Positions 1 to 8,575 are shown, counted from the stretch's first letter. The stretch is 61,752 nt of DNA from an uncultured Aquimarina sp. (GCA_947489195.1 CANLCT010000022.1:1-61752), one strand, 5' to 3'. Translations and numbers: made by a program. Notes: generated from the letters alone by a model not told the origin.

Positions 1-82
1 TAAACAAAAGTATTTGCTTGTGCTACGGGCGAAGTGCATCGCACTTCTACTCGCACAGACATTTACATTGAGCGTTGCCTAC
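1..82 (+). other. attC-like recombination site, right half (cut by window edge)
   Basis: This is the right half of a structured site that resembles the site at 809-997. Seen: the word CTTGTGCT at 17-24, a perfect 7-bp hairpin with a 3-base loop (31-37 with 41-47), 26 bases of spacer, then GTTGCCTAC at 74-82, followed at once by the ATG of the next gene (87). The later site has the same word, the same kind of hairpin with a different sequence, and the same 26-base spacing to GTTG. In integrons the crossover falls after the G of such a GTT box. No integrase gene is in the window, so the integron reading is inference. Confidence 0.5.
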
Positions 83-989
83 AATTATGAAAAACGAAAT
101 TATAACATTATTGTGTTTTCTTTTTTTAAACTTTTGTTTTGGACAAAAAGAGATATATTATCCTGAATATAAGGACAAAATAAAAGACGGGACTTATAAA
201 ATTAATAGTCTTTCCAAAGAATTCTTGAAAGAAAAACTAGCTGTTATCAAACCGAATATTGAAACACTAAATCCGAAAGAATATCCAAATTTCTTAAATC
301 CATACAATAAAGAAATTGTACTTTTTGAAAATCATAATTTGAATGAATTAAAACCGATTGGAAAGCTAACAGAATTGACTCAAATTTGCATTGATTCAAT
401 TATTTACAAATACAAATTTAAAGACTTGACCAATTGTGTTTGGAATAGAATATTAATCAACGATAAATATTATTATACAGACGCTGACGTTCACGACTTT
501 TCAATTTCTAAAGATTTAAATAAACTGAATCAAAAATTGAAAATCATTGGTCAAAAAGACGGTTATGATGGAACTTATCATTTAGGCTACCCTGAATATT
601 TTTTCATGATTTTTACTGATATTGAAAATAAAGTCATTTATAAAACAAAAGTTCTTGACTTCCACCTTAATGACGAATTTGCGATGGAAGAAGATATCTT
701 AAATTTAAAATGGAATGAGAAAAATAATTCCTATGAAATAACTTTGATTGGAGCAGACGAAAAAATAAATATCTCTTGGAACGGTAAAGAAACTGAAATA
801 AAAAAACTGTAGGCAACAAAACCTATAATTAATGCGGGAGCAGTTGCAAGCCGAAATGTTGGCTGATTTGCATTGTCGCAAAAGCTTTTTTCTTATTTTT
901 AAACTCAAACTAAAAAACGCTAAAAGCTTTTACTTGTGCTGGCTTGAAATTCGCTGAATTTCCGCGCCGCACTAATCATAGCCGAGACG
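75..989 (+). mobile_element. integron-cassette-like unit (one gene plus attC-like site)
   Basis: If crossover falls between G and TT of the GTTG boxes at 74 and 989, the unit from 75 to 989 would be one excisable cassette. It holds one gene (87-812) and a structured tail. GTTGCCTAC (74-82) just before the gene is the exact reverse complement of GTAGGCAAC (809-817) just after it. The unit's own two ends would therefore match when circularised, while the next box (GTTGTACGC, 989-997) differs. That is how integron cassettes behave. Alternative: an unrelated structured dispersed repeat. Neither an integrase nor an attI site is visible. Confidence 0.45.
87..812 (+). CDS. hypothetical secreted protein (cassette gene)
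   Basis: I do not recognise this family. The ATG at 87 gives a 241-residue product and is preferred over a TTG at 75, which lies inside the GTTG box. The N-terminus is a typical signal peptide: a short Lys-containing start, a hydrophobic Leu/Phe/Cys stretch and a probable cleavage after FCFGQ, so the protein is probably exported. The rest is Lys/Asn/Tyr-rich with no motif I can name. The stop codon lies inside the GTAGGCAAC repeat. The ATG follows the upstream box by 4 bases and no Shine-Dalgarno sequence is visible. Its placement between paired attC-like sites suggests an acquired cassette gene. Confidence 0.7.
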   Translation: MKNEIITLLCFLFLNFCFGQKEIYYPEYKDKIKDGTYKINSLSKEFLKEKLAVIKPNIETLNPKEYPNFLNPYNKEIVLFENHNLNELKPIGKLTELTQICIDSIIYKYKFKDLTNCVWNRILINDKYYYTDADVHDFSISKDLNKLNQKLKIIGQKDGYDGTYHLGYPEYFFMIFTDIENKVIYKTKVLDFHLNDEFAMEEDILNLKWNEKNNSYEITLIGADEKINISWNGKETEIKKL

Positions 990-997
990 TTGTACGC
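809..997 (+). other. attC-like recombination site, complete
   Basis: A roughly 185-base region that can fold into a long imperfect hairpin. Pairs seen: GTAGGCAAC (809-817) with the R-box type GTTG (989-992, and fully with GTTGCCTAC at 74-82 in a circle); ATTAATGC (828-835) with GCACTAAT (969-976, one mismatch); CAAGCC (847-852) with GGCTTG (941-946). AAAAGCTTTT occurs at both 880-889 and 922-931. A local 7-bp hairpin with a 3-base loop lies at 946-962. Classical attC sites run about 60 to 140 bases, so this one is long. Confidence 0.5.
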
Positions 998-1003
998 AAT
1001 TAG

Positions 1004-1243
1004 ATGAATTGGTTCAAAAAAATATTCTCAAAACAAAAGCTTAGAACAACTTCTACACCAAAAATTCCCAGTGACTGGAACAAAACTGTTTCAGATTTAA
1101 TGGATGAAATGGAGTTAGGGCATAGAAAAGAAGTTGGATCACCTGAATTAGATTGGGCTTTAGAATATGAGCGAAACCAAATTCCTCAAGAATATCATTT
1201 CCCTAGACAAGGAGACCTGGACTACCTAGTAAATTTGGTATAA
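1004..1243 (+). CDS. hypothetical small protein (second cassette-like gene)
   Basis: A 79-residue product of unknown family. It starts MNWFKKIFSKQK with no clear signal peptide or membrane segment, and the rest is mostly polar and acidic. The ATG lies 6 bases after the GTTGTACGC box, nearly the same arrangement as the gene at 87, which is why I treat it as a second cassette gene. It has the same strand and about the same spacing. The reverse complement GCGTACAAC that would close its own cassette is not present downstream, so the cassette is either truncated or the last, degraded one. The function cannot be inferred. Confidence 0.55.
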   Translation: MNWFKKIFSKQKLRTTSTPKIPSDWNKTVSDLMDEMELGHRKEVGSPELDWALEYERNQIPQEYHFPRQGDLDYLVNLV

Positions 1244-1391
1244 ATTACTAAGCGACTTTTATGTAGTTATTAATTTTAATTTCTAATTCTTTTTCAGCAG
1301 GAGTGGAATGTCTAGTTTTGTTGATATAATTTATTAAGTGATTTTTTTAACAATAACCTATCATATAAAAAGAATAGATATGTAATAAATT

Positions 1392-2231
1392 CTATTCAGA
1401 TAATTCATTAATAATCTTTTGACTCAACCTAACCAAATCATCATCCTCCGCTTTCTTGGATAGTTCCATGGAGCGTTTAGCCACTTTTATGGCTTCAGAT
1501 TTTCTATCTAAATCTTTTAAAATCAATGCTTCTCGATATACTTGAAAAAACAATGGGGAATCATTTTGAGTTGCTTTTCTAATATAAGTTAAAGCAAGTG
1601 GTAAATCTGTTTGAGTTTCATGTAAATAAAGTGCAGCTTGGAAGTAGTTAAAATTGGAAGGTCCTTCTAATACCTTTTTTATAGTTGCCAAAATTGATTC
1701 ATGTTCATTCATTTTTATTGGAATTTCCACTTTATAATCCCCCCATTGTAAAACAAAATTTGCAGAATTTAAACTTATGGCCTCAAAATTAAGAGAAAGT
1801 GTTTCTAAAGAATAGTTTAATTTTTGGATAGGAACCGTAATTTCAAAAATTGCTTTCCTACTCACGAATTTAGTATAAGATAATTTTTCATAAGGATAAA
1901 AATGAAAAGTCCATGAATTTTTATTAGGAGTACTAAGTAATGCATAAGCTCCTTTCAATAACTTATGATCATTAATTTGAATGTCCTTTGAAAATTCTAA
2001 TTTAGTAGTTGCATTAGCTCCTGTGCGCCACTTTTTTCCTAATACCAGTATTCCATCTTTTCCAAATAACTGACGCTCTCTTAGGCTTGGCCTAGAGTAG
2101 GATAAACTAGCTGTTGTTAAACCTATTTTTTGAGAAATTTCAACACTTGGGCTTAAAGCTGGTAGGTTGATTTGTGCCGTAGTAACTAAACTAAAACTTA
2201 CTATTAGCGTACTAAAAACAATTTTTAACAT
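1392..2231 (-). CDS. DUF2911 domain-containing protein
   Basis: A 279-residue protein with an N-terminal signal peptide (hydrophobic stretch ending TTAQ), so probably periplasmic or outer-membrane associated. Residues about 28-175 match what I know of DUF2911, a Bacteroidota family of unknown function: SYSRPSLRERQLFG, a KKWRTGANATTKLEF segment and the YALLSTPNKNSWTFHFYP strand. The C-terminal 90 residues are helical and resemble TPR-like repeats. It stands alone, with no partner within 150 bases on its strand. A CAAATTTA box at 2385-2392 (TAAATTTG on the coding strand) could be its -7 element. Confidence 0.8.
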   Translation of the reverse strand: MLKIVFSTLIVSFSLVTTAQINLPALSPSVEISQKIGLTTASLSYSRPSLRERQLFGKDGILVLGKKWRTGANATTKLEFSKDIQINDHKLLKGAYALLSTPNKNSWTFHFYPYEKLSYTKFVSRKAIFEITVPIQKLNYSLETLSLNFEAISLNSANFVLQWGDYKVEIPIKMNEHESILATIKKVLEGPSNFNYFQAALYLHETQTDLPLALTYIRKATQNDSPLFFQVYREALILKDLDRKSEAIKVAKRSMELSKKAEDDDLVRLSQKIINELSE

Positions 2232-2576
2232 GATACAATTTTTATAAGATTATTGAAATTTATTAATTAGAATTTTTAAGATATTTAAAAGGAGTACCTC
2301 CTATGATTTGTTTAACAATGCACTTATTGATGTAAAAGGTCTTCGTTGCTAAAAAAATGTCATTTTTATAAATTTTGATTTTTACAAATTTATCCTAACC
2401 ACAGAAAAGAACCTTAAAACATGGAGGTTAGTGAGTACTAATACGGTATATGGACTTGTTTTTATATATTTTAAAAATTTAATGCGCATAAAAACTTTAA
2501 GATCTTTATGATGTGATGGTAATTAAAAACTCTTAGTAACTTTGGTTTTTTAAATCCAATTTTAATTACGTACTAA
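2232..2576. other. intergenic region between divergent genes
   Basis: No gene is seen. On the minus strand TAAATTTG (2385-2392) may serve the DUF2911 gene. On the plus strand TAACTTTG (2537-2544) may serve the AraC-type gene. A small inverted repeat AGGAG-tac-CTCCT lies near 2291. I see nothing else with structure. Confidence 0.5.
2537..2544 (+). promoter_or_regulatory. putative -7 box of the AraC-type regulator gene
   Basis: TAACTTTG fits the Bacteroidota TAnnTTTG consensus and ends 32 bases before the ATG at 2577. No TTG is found 17-23 bases upstream, so only half the promoter is supported. Confidence 0.4.
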
Positions 2577-3698
2577 ATGGAAACTCATTTAATCGCATTA
2601 ATATTAGGAAGTGCTACCATACTAGGTACGTTTATTTGCTTAAATCTTATTTTATTAAAAAAAGGAAATCGGCTAGCAAATAAAATATTAGCTTTTTTAA
2701 CCCTAATATTTAGTGCCATTACTTTTCAAAACATGATTGGGTTTAGTGGGTATTATAACCAACTACCGCATATGGTTTTCCCTTTTTATCCTTTTAATGG
2801 ATTAATAGGGCCTTTATTTTTATTTTATGTGTTGCTTCAATTAGACCCCAATAGATCCTTTAAATGGAAAGATAGTTTACATCTTGCTGGATTCATTTTT
2901 TTCGTTTATGAACATACTGAATTCTTATTACTACCTTCAGTTGATAAGATTAAATATGCTGATTGGATTTACTCTAATAAAGAACTGTTTATTACTAAGT
3001 CGAATTTTATCGGAAATAGTTTAAGAAAGTTATTTGAAGCCATATATGTTGCAATAGCTATATTTTACATACAAAAGAAGAAAAATGAATTAAAGGATGT
3101 TTCATCCTCTTCCAGAATACGACACCTACGTTGGCTGAAAAACTTCAGCCTAATGTTTTTGGGTGTTACTATTTTTAGTTGTTTTCTTTACTTTGCATTT
3201 TATTTTTCCCATATAAATCTTGGTTATTTTGAAACTTATGTAATTATTATAAAAGCTGCGGTCATCAATATTATTGGTTTTTTGATGTTTCAATATACAG
3301 ATCGGTTTTCGTATGTTATAAAAACTCCTTCAAAATCACCAAAAGTTGTGCATAGTATAAATGGCAATATCACCATTCAGCAAGTGATTGAAATGATAGA
3401 AATAGAGCAACCATACCTTAATTCTGAGTTAAAAATAGAGGATCTGGCTAAAACACTAAAAATCCCCAAGCATACATTATCAATCCTTATTAATAAGGAT
3501 TTAGGCTTAAATTTCTATGATTTAATTAATCAATACAGGGTTGATGAGTTTAAAAAACGTATCAAAAAAAATCAACACAAAGATCTTTCCTTATTGGGAG
3601 TTGCTCTTGAAGTTGGTTTTAATAGTAAATCTTCCTTTAATAGAATATTCAAAAAGCAAACAGGTAAAACACCTTCACAATTTATAAATAATAAATGA
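2577..3698 (+). CDS. membrane-anchored AraC-family transcriptional regulator
   Basis: A 373-residue protein. Residues about 1-240 hold several hydrophobic segments, probably six or seven helices, with little else conserved. The C-terminus from about residue 265 is an AraC-type double helix-turn-helix: the first helix pair around KIEDLAKTLKIPKHTLSILIN and the second ending SLLGVALEVGFNSKSSFNRIF, then KKQTGKTPSQF, which is a strong family signature. Such seven-helix plus AraC regulators are common in Bacteroidota and are thought to sense an envelope or extracellular signal. The next two genes, both lipoproteins on the same strand, are plausible targets. The target and ligand are inference. Confidence 0.85.
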   Translation: METHLIALILGSATILGTFICLNLILLKKGNRLANKILAFLTLIFSAITFQNMIGFSGYYNQLPHMVFPFYPFNGLIGPLFLFYVLLQLDPNRSFKWKDSLHLAGFIFFVYEHTEFLLLPSVDKIKYADWIYSNKELFITKSNFIGNSLRKLFEAIYVAIAIFYIQKKKNELKDVSSSSRIRHLRWLKNFSLMFLGVTIFSCFLYFAFYFSHINLGYFETYVIIIKAAVINIIGFLMFQYTDRFSYVIKTPSKSPKVVHSINGNITIQQVIEMIEIEQPYLNSELKIEDLAKTLKIPKHTLSILINKDLGLNFYDLINQYRVDEFKKRIKKNQHKDLSLLGVALEVGFNSKSSFNRIFKKQTGKTPSQFINNK

Positions 3699-3773
3699 GT
3701 GCCAACTTTAAAATTGAGTCGTCGATAAGATAATAATATGCGAGTTTTAAGCTTTAAACTAAAACTTAATATT

Positions 3774-5012
3774 ATGAAAACAAATCATTTATCAATTATT
3801 TTAACATGCATACTTTCGTTTACTTTAGCATCATGTTCAAATTCTGAACCTTTAACTAATGAAGACTCAAAAAAAAATATTAATCCTATCAATGTTGTCG
3901 TTTCCGAGTTTCAAATGGTGGATTTTGGGAATGCCTCCAATGGATCTGATATATATCTGTCATATACCATAGAAGGAGAGGCTTTAATGGATGTTACATC
4001 AATAAAATTATTGATTGCCAAAAATTCTACAGAACTCGATTTTGATCGTACTTTTTCGTCTGATTTTTTGCATACACTATCTGATAAAAAAACAACTGAT
4101 ATCCAATTACCAGATAACTTAAAGGATATCGATGGCGATTTATTAGAAAATAATATTCAATATAAAGCCTATCTAATGATCAAAGGTGATGATACAACTA
4201 AGGTGTTAAGCGAGCCATTAATATTTACTTTAGCTGATGAAATAATTGTAACAACGTTATCTTTAGAACCGAGTATTGCTGCTAATGAAGATCTTTTGGT
4301 GGGTACTAATGGGGATGTATTTGTTTGTGGGGGCTGGCGCTCCCCTAGTTCCTTATTTAAAATTACGGATGACCGTACCACATCTGTTTTTTCGGAAGTC
4401 TCAAGTACACCTATTGATGCTACTTTTAATCCTAACGGTGACCTTTTTGTAACTACTGCCGAAAATAACGCTTTACACAAAATATCCTCTACAGGCACAG
4501 CCTTGTTTCATGCAAATACTTCTGGTGCCTTAGCTATTGATAATCAAGGAGTGTTATATACCTTATCATACAATAGTTCTACTATATATAAAGTGTTGCC
4601 TAATAAAGAAACAGAAGCTTTTACAACAAGTACACTTATTAATGGCCCAGTTGGATTTGAATATGACAAGGAAAGAGATGTCTTTTATGTAGGTAATTGG
4701 AACGACGGTAAAATACTTTCGGTAGATAAGTCTGGAAAAGTTACTGAAATTGTTGATACAGATGCTACAATTGGAAGAATGTCATACCTGGATGATAAAT
4801 TATATATTACAGGAAATGCACAACATCAAATTTACATTTTATCCTTAACGGGAGAAATTTTAACTACTATAGGAAGTGGTAAGCCTGGCCTTGAGGATGG
4901 CTCAAAAAACAAAGCTAGCTTCTCTAATCCAAATGGAATAGAAATCACTCCAAATGGTGATGCGTTGTATGTAGCTTCGAGGGCTGGAGGAATTAGAAAA
5001 ATTATTTTATGA
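3774..5012 (+). CDS. NHL-repeat (beta-propeller) lipoprotein
   Basis: The start at 3774 gives MKTNHLSIILTC with a lipobox ending LASC (Cys21), which is better than an in-frame ATG 36 bases upstream that would bury the signal peptide. The product is 412 residues. After a beta-rich N-terminal region (about 35-150), residues about 165-412 form repeating blades such as GDVFVCGGW, GDLFVTTAEN, DVFYVGNWNDGKILSV and NGIEITPNGDALYVAS. This is typical of NHL/SMP-30-like propellers. It is probably anchored in an outer membrane leaflet and may bind a ligand or sugar. It follows the AraC-type gene by 75 bases and may be under its control. No catalytic function can be assigned. Confidence 0.75.
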   Translation: MKTNHLSIILTCILSFTLASCSNSEPLTNEDSKKNINPINVVVSEFQMVDFGNASNGSDIYLSYTIEGEALMDVTSIKLLIAKNSTELDFDRTFSSDFLHTLSDKKTTDIQLPDNLKDIDGDLLENNIQYKAYLMIKGDDTTKVLSEPLIFTLADEIIVTTLSLEPSIAANEDLLVGTNGDVFVCGGWRSPSSLFKITDDRTTSVFSEVSSTPIDATFNPNGDLFVTTAENNALHKISSTGTALFHANTSGALAIDNQGVLYTLSYNSSTIYKVLPNKETEAFTTSTLINGPVGFEYDKERDVFYVGNWNDGKILSVDKSGKVTEIVDTDATIGRMSYLDDKLYITGNAQHQIYILSLTGEILTTIGSGKPGLEDGSKNKASFSNPNGIEITPNGDALYVASRAGGIRKIIL

Positions 5013-5199
5013 TGTGTATACCTATTAGCCGTGATGTATTGAAAACATTACAGCCAATAAAAACTACTCAAAAAAACACATTAAACTCATTAACTTTTTT
5101 TAACAATAAATAGGTATCAACTTCCAGTATTGAGACTTCATTAAATTAAAAATACACGAATTTTAGATATCGAAACTCATTGTTATAAAACTAATTATC

Positions 5200-6099
5200 A
5201 TGAAATTAAAATTATTCAAAATTATTTCAGTCTGTATTCTTACTTCTGTTTTAGGGTTTTGTTCCGATTCGGAAACAATACAGAATATAAATCAAAAAGA
5301 AATACCAAATTCGGAAGAAAACAATGCGCCGCCAACAGAACCGCCGATTAATAATAATCAAGGAAGTCAAGGTTTTGTATTTGATATAGGCAAACAAGAA
5401 ATTTTCTTTTTAAAAGAAACCAAATCTGGTTATGGCTTCTATTTTTATGCACCAAGTACATATAATACGAGTGACAAAAAAGGTTTCCCTTTACTAATAC
5501 ATTTACATGGAGGAGGAGCAAGAGGTGAAGGCACTTCTGAACCTTCTATGAATAGAATTATTTATGATGGTCCTCCTAGCTTAATTAAGAATAATACCTG
5601 GAATCCTCCAACACCTATGATTGTTGCATCTCCTCAGTCTCCTCATTTATGGGATCCAAAACGATTGCATAGTTTTATAGATTATTTAATTACAAATTTA
5701 AATATTGATACTTCCCGAATTTATATGACTGGATTCAGTATGGGAGGTAGAGGTATTTTTGATTATGTTACCGAATATGGCGACCAAGCACATACGGCTG
5801 CTGTGGTTCCTATTGCTGGATGGAGTGAAATTAATAACGGGAAGCCTTTTAAAAACATTGCCCTTTGGGCGTTTCATGGAGACTCGGACAATATTGTTAA
5901 CATCAGTGGCTCTAAAAATATGGTTAATGCTATTAATAAGAATGCTCCAAAGCTGAAAGCTAAACTAACTGTTTTGCCAAGAGTAAATCATTTCTCGTGG
6001 CCAAAAGTTTATGACAGCTCTGGTATTGGGTCTGCAGATCCAGCGTATGATGATTTCGATATAACCATATACAAATGGATGCTTAAGCATAGCAAATAA
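5200..6099 (+). CDS. alpha/beta-hydrolase lipoprotein, esterase-like
   Basis: A 299-residue protein with a lipoprotein signal (LGFC, Cys21) and a Pro/Asn-rich linker (about 30-58). The hydrolase domain has the oxyanion-hole strand LIHLHGGGARGEG (about 99-111), the nucleophile elbow GFSMGG with Ser180, a likely acid in the HGDSD segment (Asp228 or Asp230) and His264 in VNHFSW. It resembles predicted carboxylesterase, PHB-depolymerase and dienelactone-hydrolase-like proteins of Bacteroidota, many of which act on polysaccharide esters. The substrate is not determinable. It lies 187 bases after the NHL lipoprotein gene on the same strand, and a palindromic terminator follows at 6181. Confidence 0.8.
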   Translation: MKLKLFKIISVCILTSVLGFCSDSETIQNINQKEIPNSEENNAPPTEPPINNNQGSQGFVFDIGKQEIFFLKETKSGYGFYFYAPSTYNTSDKKGFPLLIHLHGGGARGEGTSEPSMNRIIYDGPPSLIKNNTWNPPTPMIVASPQSPHLWDPKRLHSFIDYLITNLNIDTSRIYMTGFSMGGRGIFDYVTEYGDQAHTAAVVPIAGWSEINNGKPFKNIALWAFHGDSDNIVNISGSKNMVNAINKNAPKLKAKLTVLPRVNHFSWPKVYDSSGIGSADPAYDDFDITIYKWMLKHSK

Positions 6100-6180
6100 T
6101 GAACTATAATAAGCTTAATACTTCCCTAACACCAAAATATTATAACTATTTGATTTTGATAAATTTTATACATAATAAAA

Positions 6181-6208
6181 AATCCTGTGAAGTTAACTTC
6201 ACAGGATT
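6181..6208. terminator. bidirectional terminator between esterase and galT
   Basis: A perfect 28-base palindrome (12-bp stem, TTAA loop) with A-runs before and T/A-rich sequence after. It lies between two converging genes. Confidence 0.75.
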
Positions 6209-6267
6209 CAATTAATTATTTTAAAACTGTCAACCTATTTGAGGATGACTCATCTATCTTTTAGCTA

Positions 6268-7314
6268 TTACAATTCTTTGCTGTAGTGCACATCGCTTTG
6301 TGATTTTATTTTATCTGCTGCTTGTTCAGCAGTAATATCACGTTGTGGATTTGCAAACATTTCATAACCTACCATAAATTTTTTCACCGTTGCAGAACGC
6401 AATAACGGAGGATAAAAACTCATGTGCATATGCCATTCTGGATGATCCTCACCGTCAGTTGGTGCTTGGTGGATTCCTGCAGAATATGGAAATGATGTTT
6501 TAAAAATATTATCATATTTAGTCGTTAATATTTTTATAATTTCAGCATAACTCTTTTTTTCTTCTGCCGATAAAGTAGCAATAGTTGCATGTTTTTTACG
6601 AGGCACTATCATTGTTTCATAAGGCCAAATTGCCCAATAGGGAACTAAGGCTACAAAATGCTCATTTTCGACCAATACACGTTCATCTGCTGCTAATTCT
6701 TGATCCAAATATGCCTCTAATAGCGACTTTTTATTTGTATTCCAATAATTTAAAAACTGTGTACTTTTCTTTTTAATTTCTTCTGGTATGGAACGCTGCG
6801 CCCATATTTGACCGTGTGGGTGCGGGTTACTACACCCCATAATTCCACCTTTATTCTCAAATATTTGCACATAATTAATATCCTCATTTGCTCCTAACTC
6901 AGCAAATTCTTTTTGCCATAAGCTAATCACCTTCTCAATATCAGTAGCCTCCATTAAAGGTAAGGTTAATGCATGGTTAGGAGAAAAACAGATTACTTTA
7001 CAAATCCCTGTTTCGGTTTCAGCTTTTAATAAACCTTCACTATACTTTTCACTTGGCACTCCTTGAAGCAATGCGGCAAAATCATTTGTAAAAGCAAAAG
7101 GCTCGGTATAATCAGGATTTACGGCACCACCTGCACGTTCATTGGTAGGACACAAATAACAATTTTCATCATAAGTAGTTGATGATAGTTTCGCGGGCTC
7201 TTCATTTTTACCTTGCCAAGGTCTTTTGGTTCTATGTGGAGACACTAAAACCCACTCTCCCGTAAGTACATTTAACCTACGATGAGGATTTTCATTGAAA
7301 TCTATATTACTCAT
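6268..7314 (-). CDS. galT: UDP-glucose--hexose-1-phosphate uridylyltransferase
   Basis: GalT transfers UMP from UDP-glucose to galactose-1-phosphate, the second committed Leloir step, in the cytoplasm. The 348-residue product is full length. It contains the active-site HPH triad in SNPHPHGQ (His165 and His167, the latter the expected nucleophile), the zinc-type CxxC at Cys52/Cys55 (CYLCP), the N-terminal RRLNVLTGEWVLVSPHR and the C-terminal SAGIHQAP and WHMHMSFYPP segments. The gene starts 7 bases after the galK stop, so the two are almost certainly one operon transcribed galK-galT. Confidence 0.95.
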   Translation of the reverse strand: MSNIDFNENPHRRLNVLTGEWVLVSPHRTKRPWQGKNEEPAKLSSTTYDENCYLCPTNERAGGAVNPDYTEPFAFTNDFAALLQGVPSEKYSEGLLKAETETGICKVICFSPNHALTLPLMEATDIEKVISLWQKEFAELGANEDINYVQIFENKGGIMGCSNPHPHGQIWAQRSIPEEIKKKSTQFLNYWNTNKKSLLEAYLDQELAADERVLVENEHFVALVPYWAIWPYETMIVPRKKHATIATLSAEEKKSYAEIIKILTTKYDNIFKTSFPYSAGIHQAPTDGEDHPEWHMHMSFYPPLLRSATVKKFMVGYEMFANPQRDITAEQAADKIKSQSDVHYSKEL

Positions 7315-7321
7315 ACTTAAT

Positions 7322-8470
7322 TTAGTTAGTTATTGCCGTACCTTGACTAGGAACTGCTGTAAATGACGTTAAGTCTATATTGAATTTTTCTTTATACGCT
7401 TTTGTTGCATCTGCAACAAACTCTTCTACCCCATCTTTATGGATTAAATTAATGGTACAACCACCAAAACCACCACCCATCATACGTGCGCCAAGTACTT
7501 GATCATAGTTTTTAGAAAAAGCTGCTAAAAAATCTAATTCTTCACAACTTACTTCATAATCATTTTGCAAACCATTATGCGAACCATACATTAATTCACC
7601 AAAAGTGGTTAAATCTTTCTGTTTTAAAGCTGCAACAGCCTTTTCAACTCTTTTATTTTCTTCCAGCACATAAGTTGCTCTTTTAAAAGCAATAGGAGAA
7701 ATTTCTGCTTTTACAGACTCAAGCATATCAAAATTAGCCTCACGTAATGAACTCACATTAGGATTTATTTTTGCTATGGCTTCTACTACTGATCCGCATT
7801 CTGACACGCGTGTGTTGTATGCACTATCGGCCAAGTTATGTGATACATTTGTATTTAATAATAATACTTGGTAATCTCCAAAATCAGCAGGAATCATTTG
7901 ATGTTGTATACTATCGCAATCTAATAAGATTACATGTTCACTTTGACTCATCACAGATGCAAATTGATCCATGATTCCGCATTGAGTACCTACATAAGTA
8001 TGTTCTGCTTTTTGACCAATTTTAACTAAGTCAATCTTTTCTAATCCTAAATTAAAAAGCTCATTTAAACCAAATGCTAGCCCACACTCTAATGCTGCTG
8101 AAGAACTGATCCCAGATCCCATTGGCAAGTAACTTTCGATAATGCAATCGAAACCTGTCATTTTTTTACCTCTTAGTTGAATTTGATTAATTACCCCTAA
8201 AATATAATTTTCCCACTCCTTATCACTTGGCTGTATTTCATTTAAATTAAATGAAAGCATTTTATCAAATGTAGCACTGTATACATTACAAGTATTGGTC
8301 GTATCATTTTTTTGAAATTGAAAAATGATATGCTTATCTATTGCCGTTGGCAAAACAAAGCCTTTATTGTAATCGGTATGCTCACCTATCAAATTAATTC
8401 TCCCAGGCGAAGCTATTTTCAATTCCGTTTTAAAAGAATCTACAAATCCTTTATGTATACTATCTGTCAT
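7322..8470 (-). CDS. galK: galactokinase
   Basis: GalK phosphorylates galactose with ATP to galactose-1-phosphate (GHMP kinase family, cytoplasmic). The 382-residue product has the galactokinase signature GRINLIGEHTDYNKG (residues about 23-37), the ATP-binding loop PMGSGISSSAALE (about 116-128) and the C-terminal GARMMGGGFGGC motif. It is first in the galK-galT operon. A possible promoter lies about 190 bases upstream (8660-8694), and a palindrome AATTGTACAATT (8564-8575) sits between that promoter and the start. Full length with no anomalies. Confidence 0.95.
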   Translation of the reverse strand: MTDSIHKGFVDSFKTELKIASPGRINLIGEHTDYNKGFVLPTAIDKHIIFQFQKNDTTNTCNVYSATFDKMLSFNLNEIQPSDKEWENYILGVINQIQLRGKKMTGFDCIIESYLPMGSGISSSAALECGLAFGLNELFNLGLEKIDLVKIGQKAEHTYVGTQCGIMDQFASVMSQSEHVILLDCDSIQHQMIPADFGDYQVLLLNTNVSHNLADSAYNTRVSECGSVVEAIAKINPNVSSLREANFDMLESVKAEISPIAFKRATYVLEENKRVEKAVAALKQKDLTTFGELMYGSHNGLQNDYEVSCEELDFLAAFSKNYDQVLGARMMGGGFGGCTINLIHKDGVEEFVADATKAYKEKFNIDLTSFTAVPSQGTAITN

Positions 8471-8563
8471 ACTTATATTAATTGAACCTTAATTTATAAC
8501 TAAATTATAATACTGTTCCTTTTTAAACTATACATTTTAATATATCACTTTTTATAATCTACA

Positions 8564-8575
8564 AATTGTACAATT
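8564..8575. promoter_or_regulatory. 12-base palindrome in the galK leader, possible operator
   Basis: AATTGTACAATT is a perfect palindrome located about 90 bases upstream of the galK start and downstream of the putative galK promoter. It could be a regulator site. In A+T-rich DNA a chance palindrome is also plausible. Confidence 0.25.

Noticed and set aside
705..908. 67-codon minus-strand frame across the end of the first cassette gene
   Set aside because: It overlaps the attC-like fold and the cassette gene and shows no protein-like pattern.
4169..4498. 109-codon open frame on the minus strand inside the NHL lipoprotein gene
   Set aside because: It lies wholly within a well-supported gene, has no signal or motif, and its residues mirror the repeat codons of the propeller.
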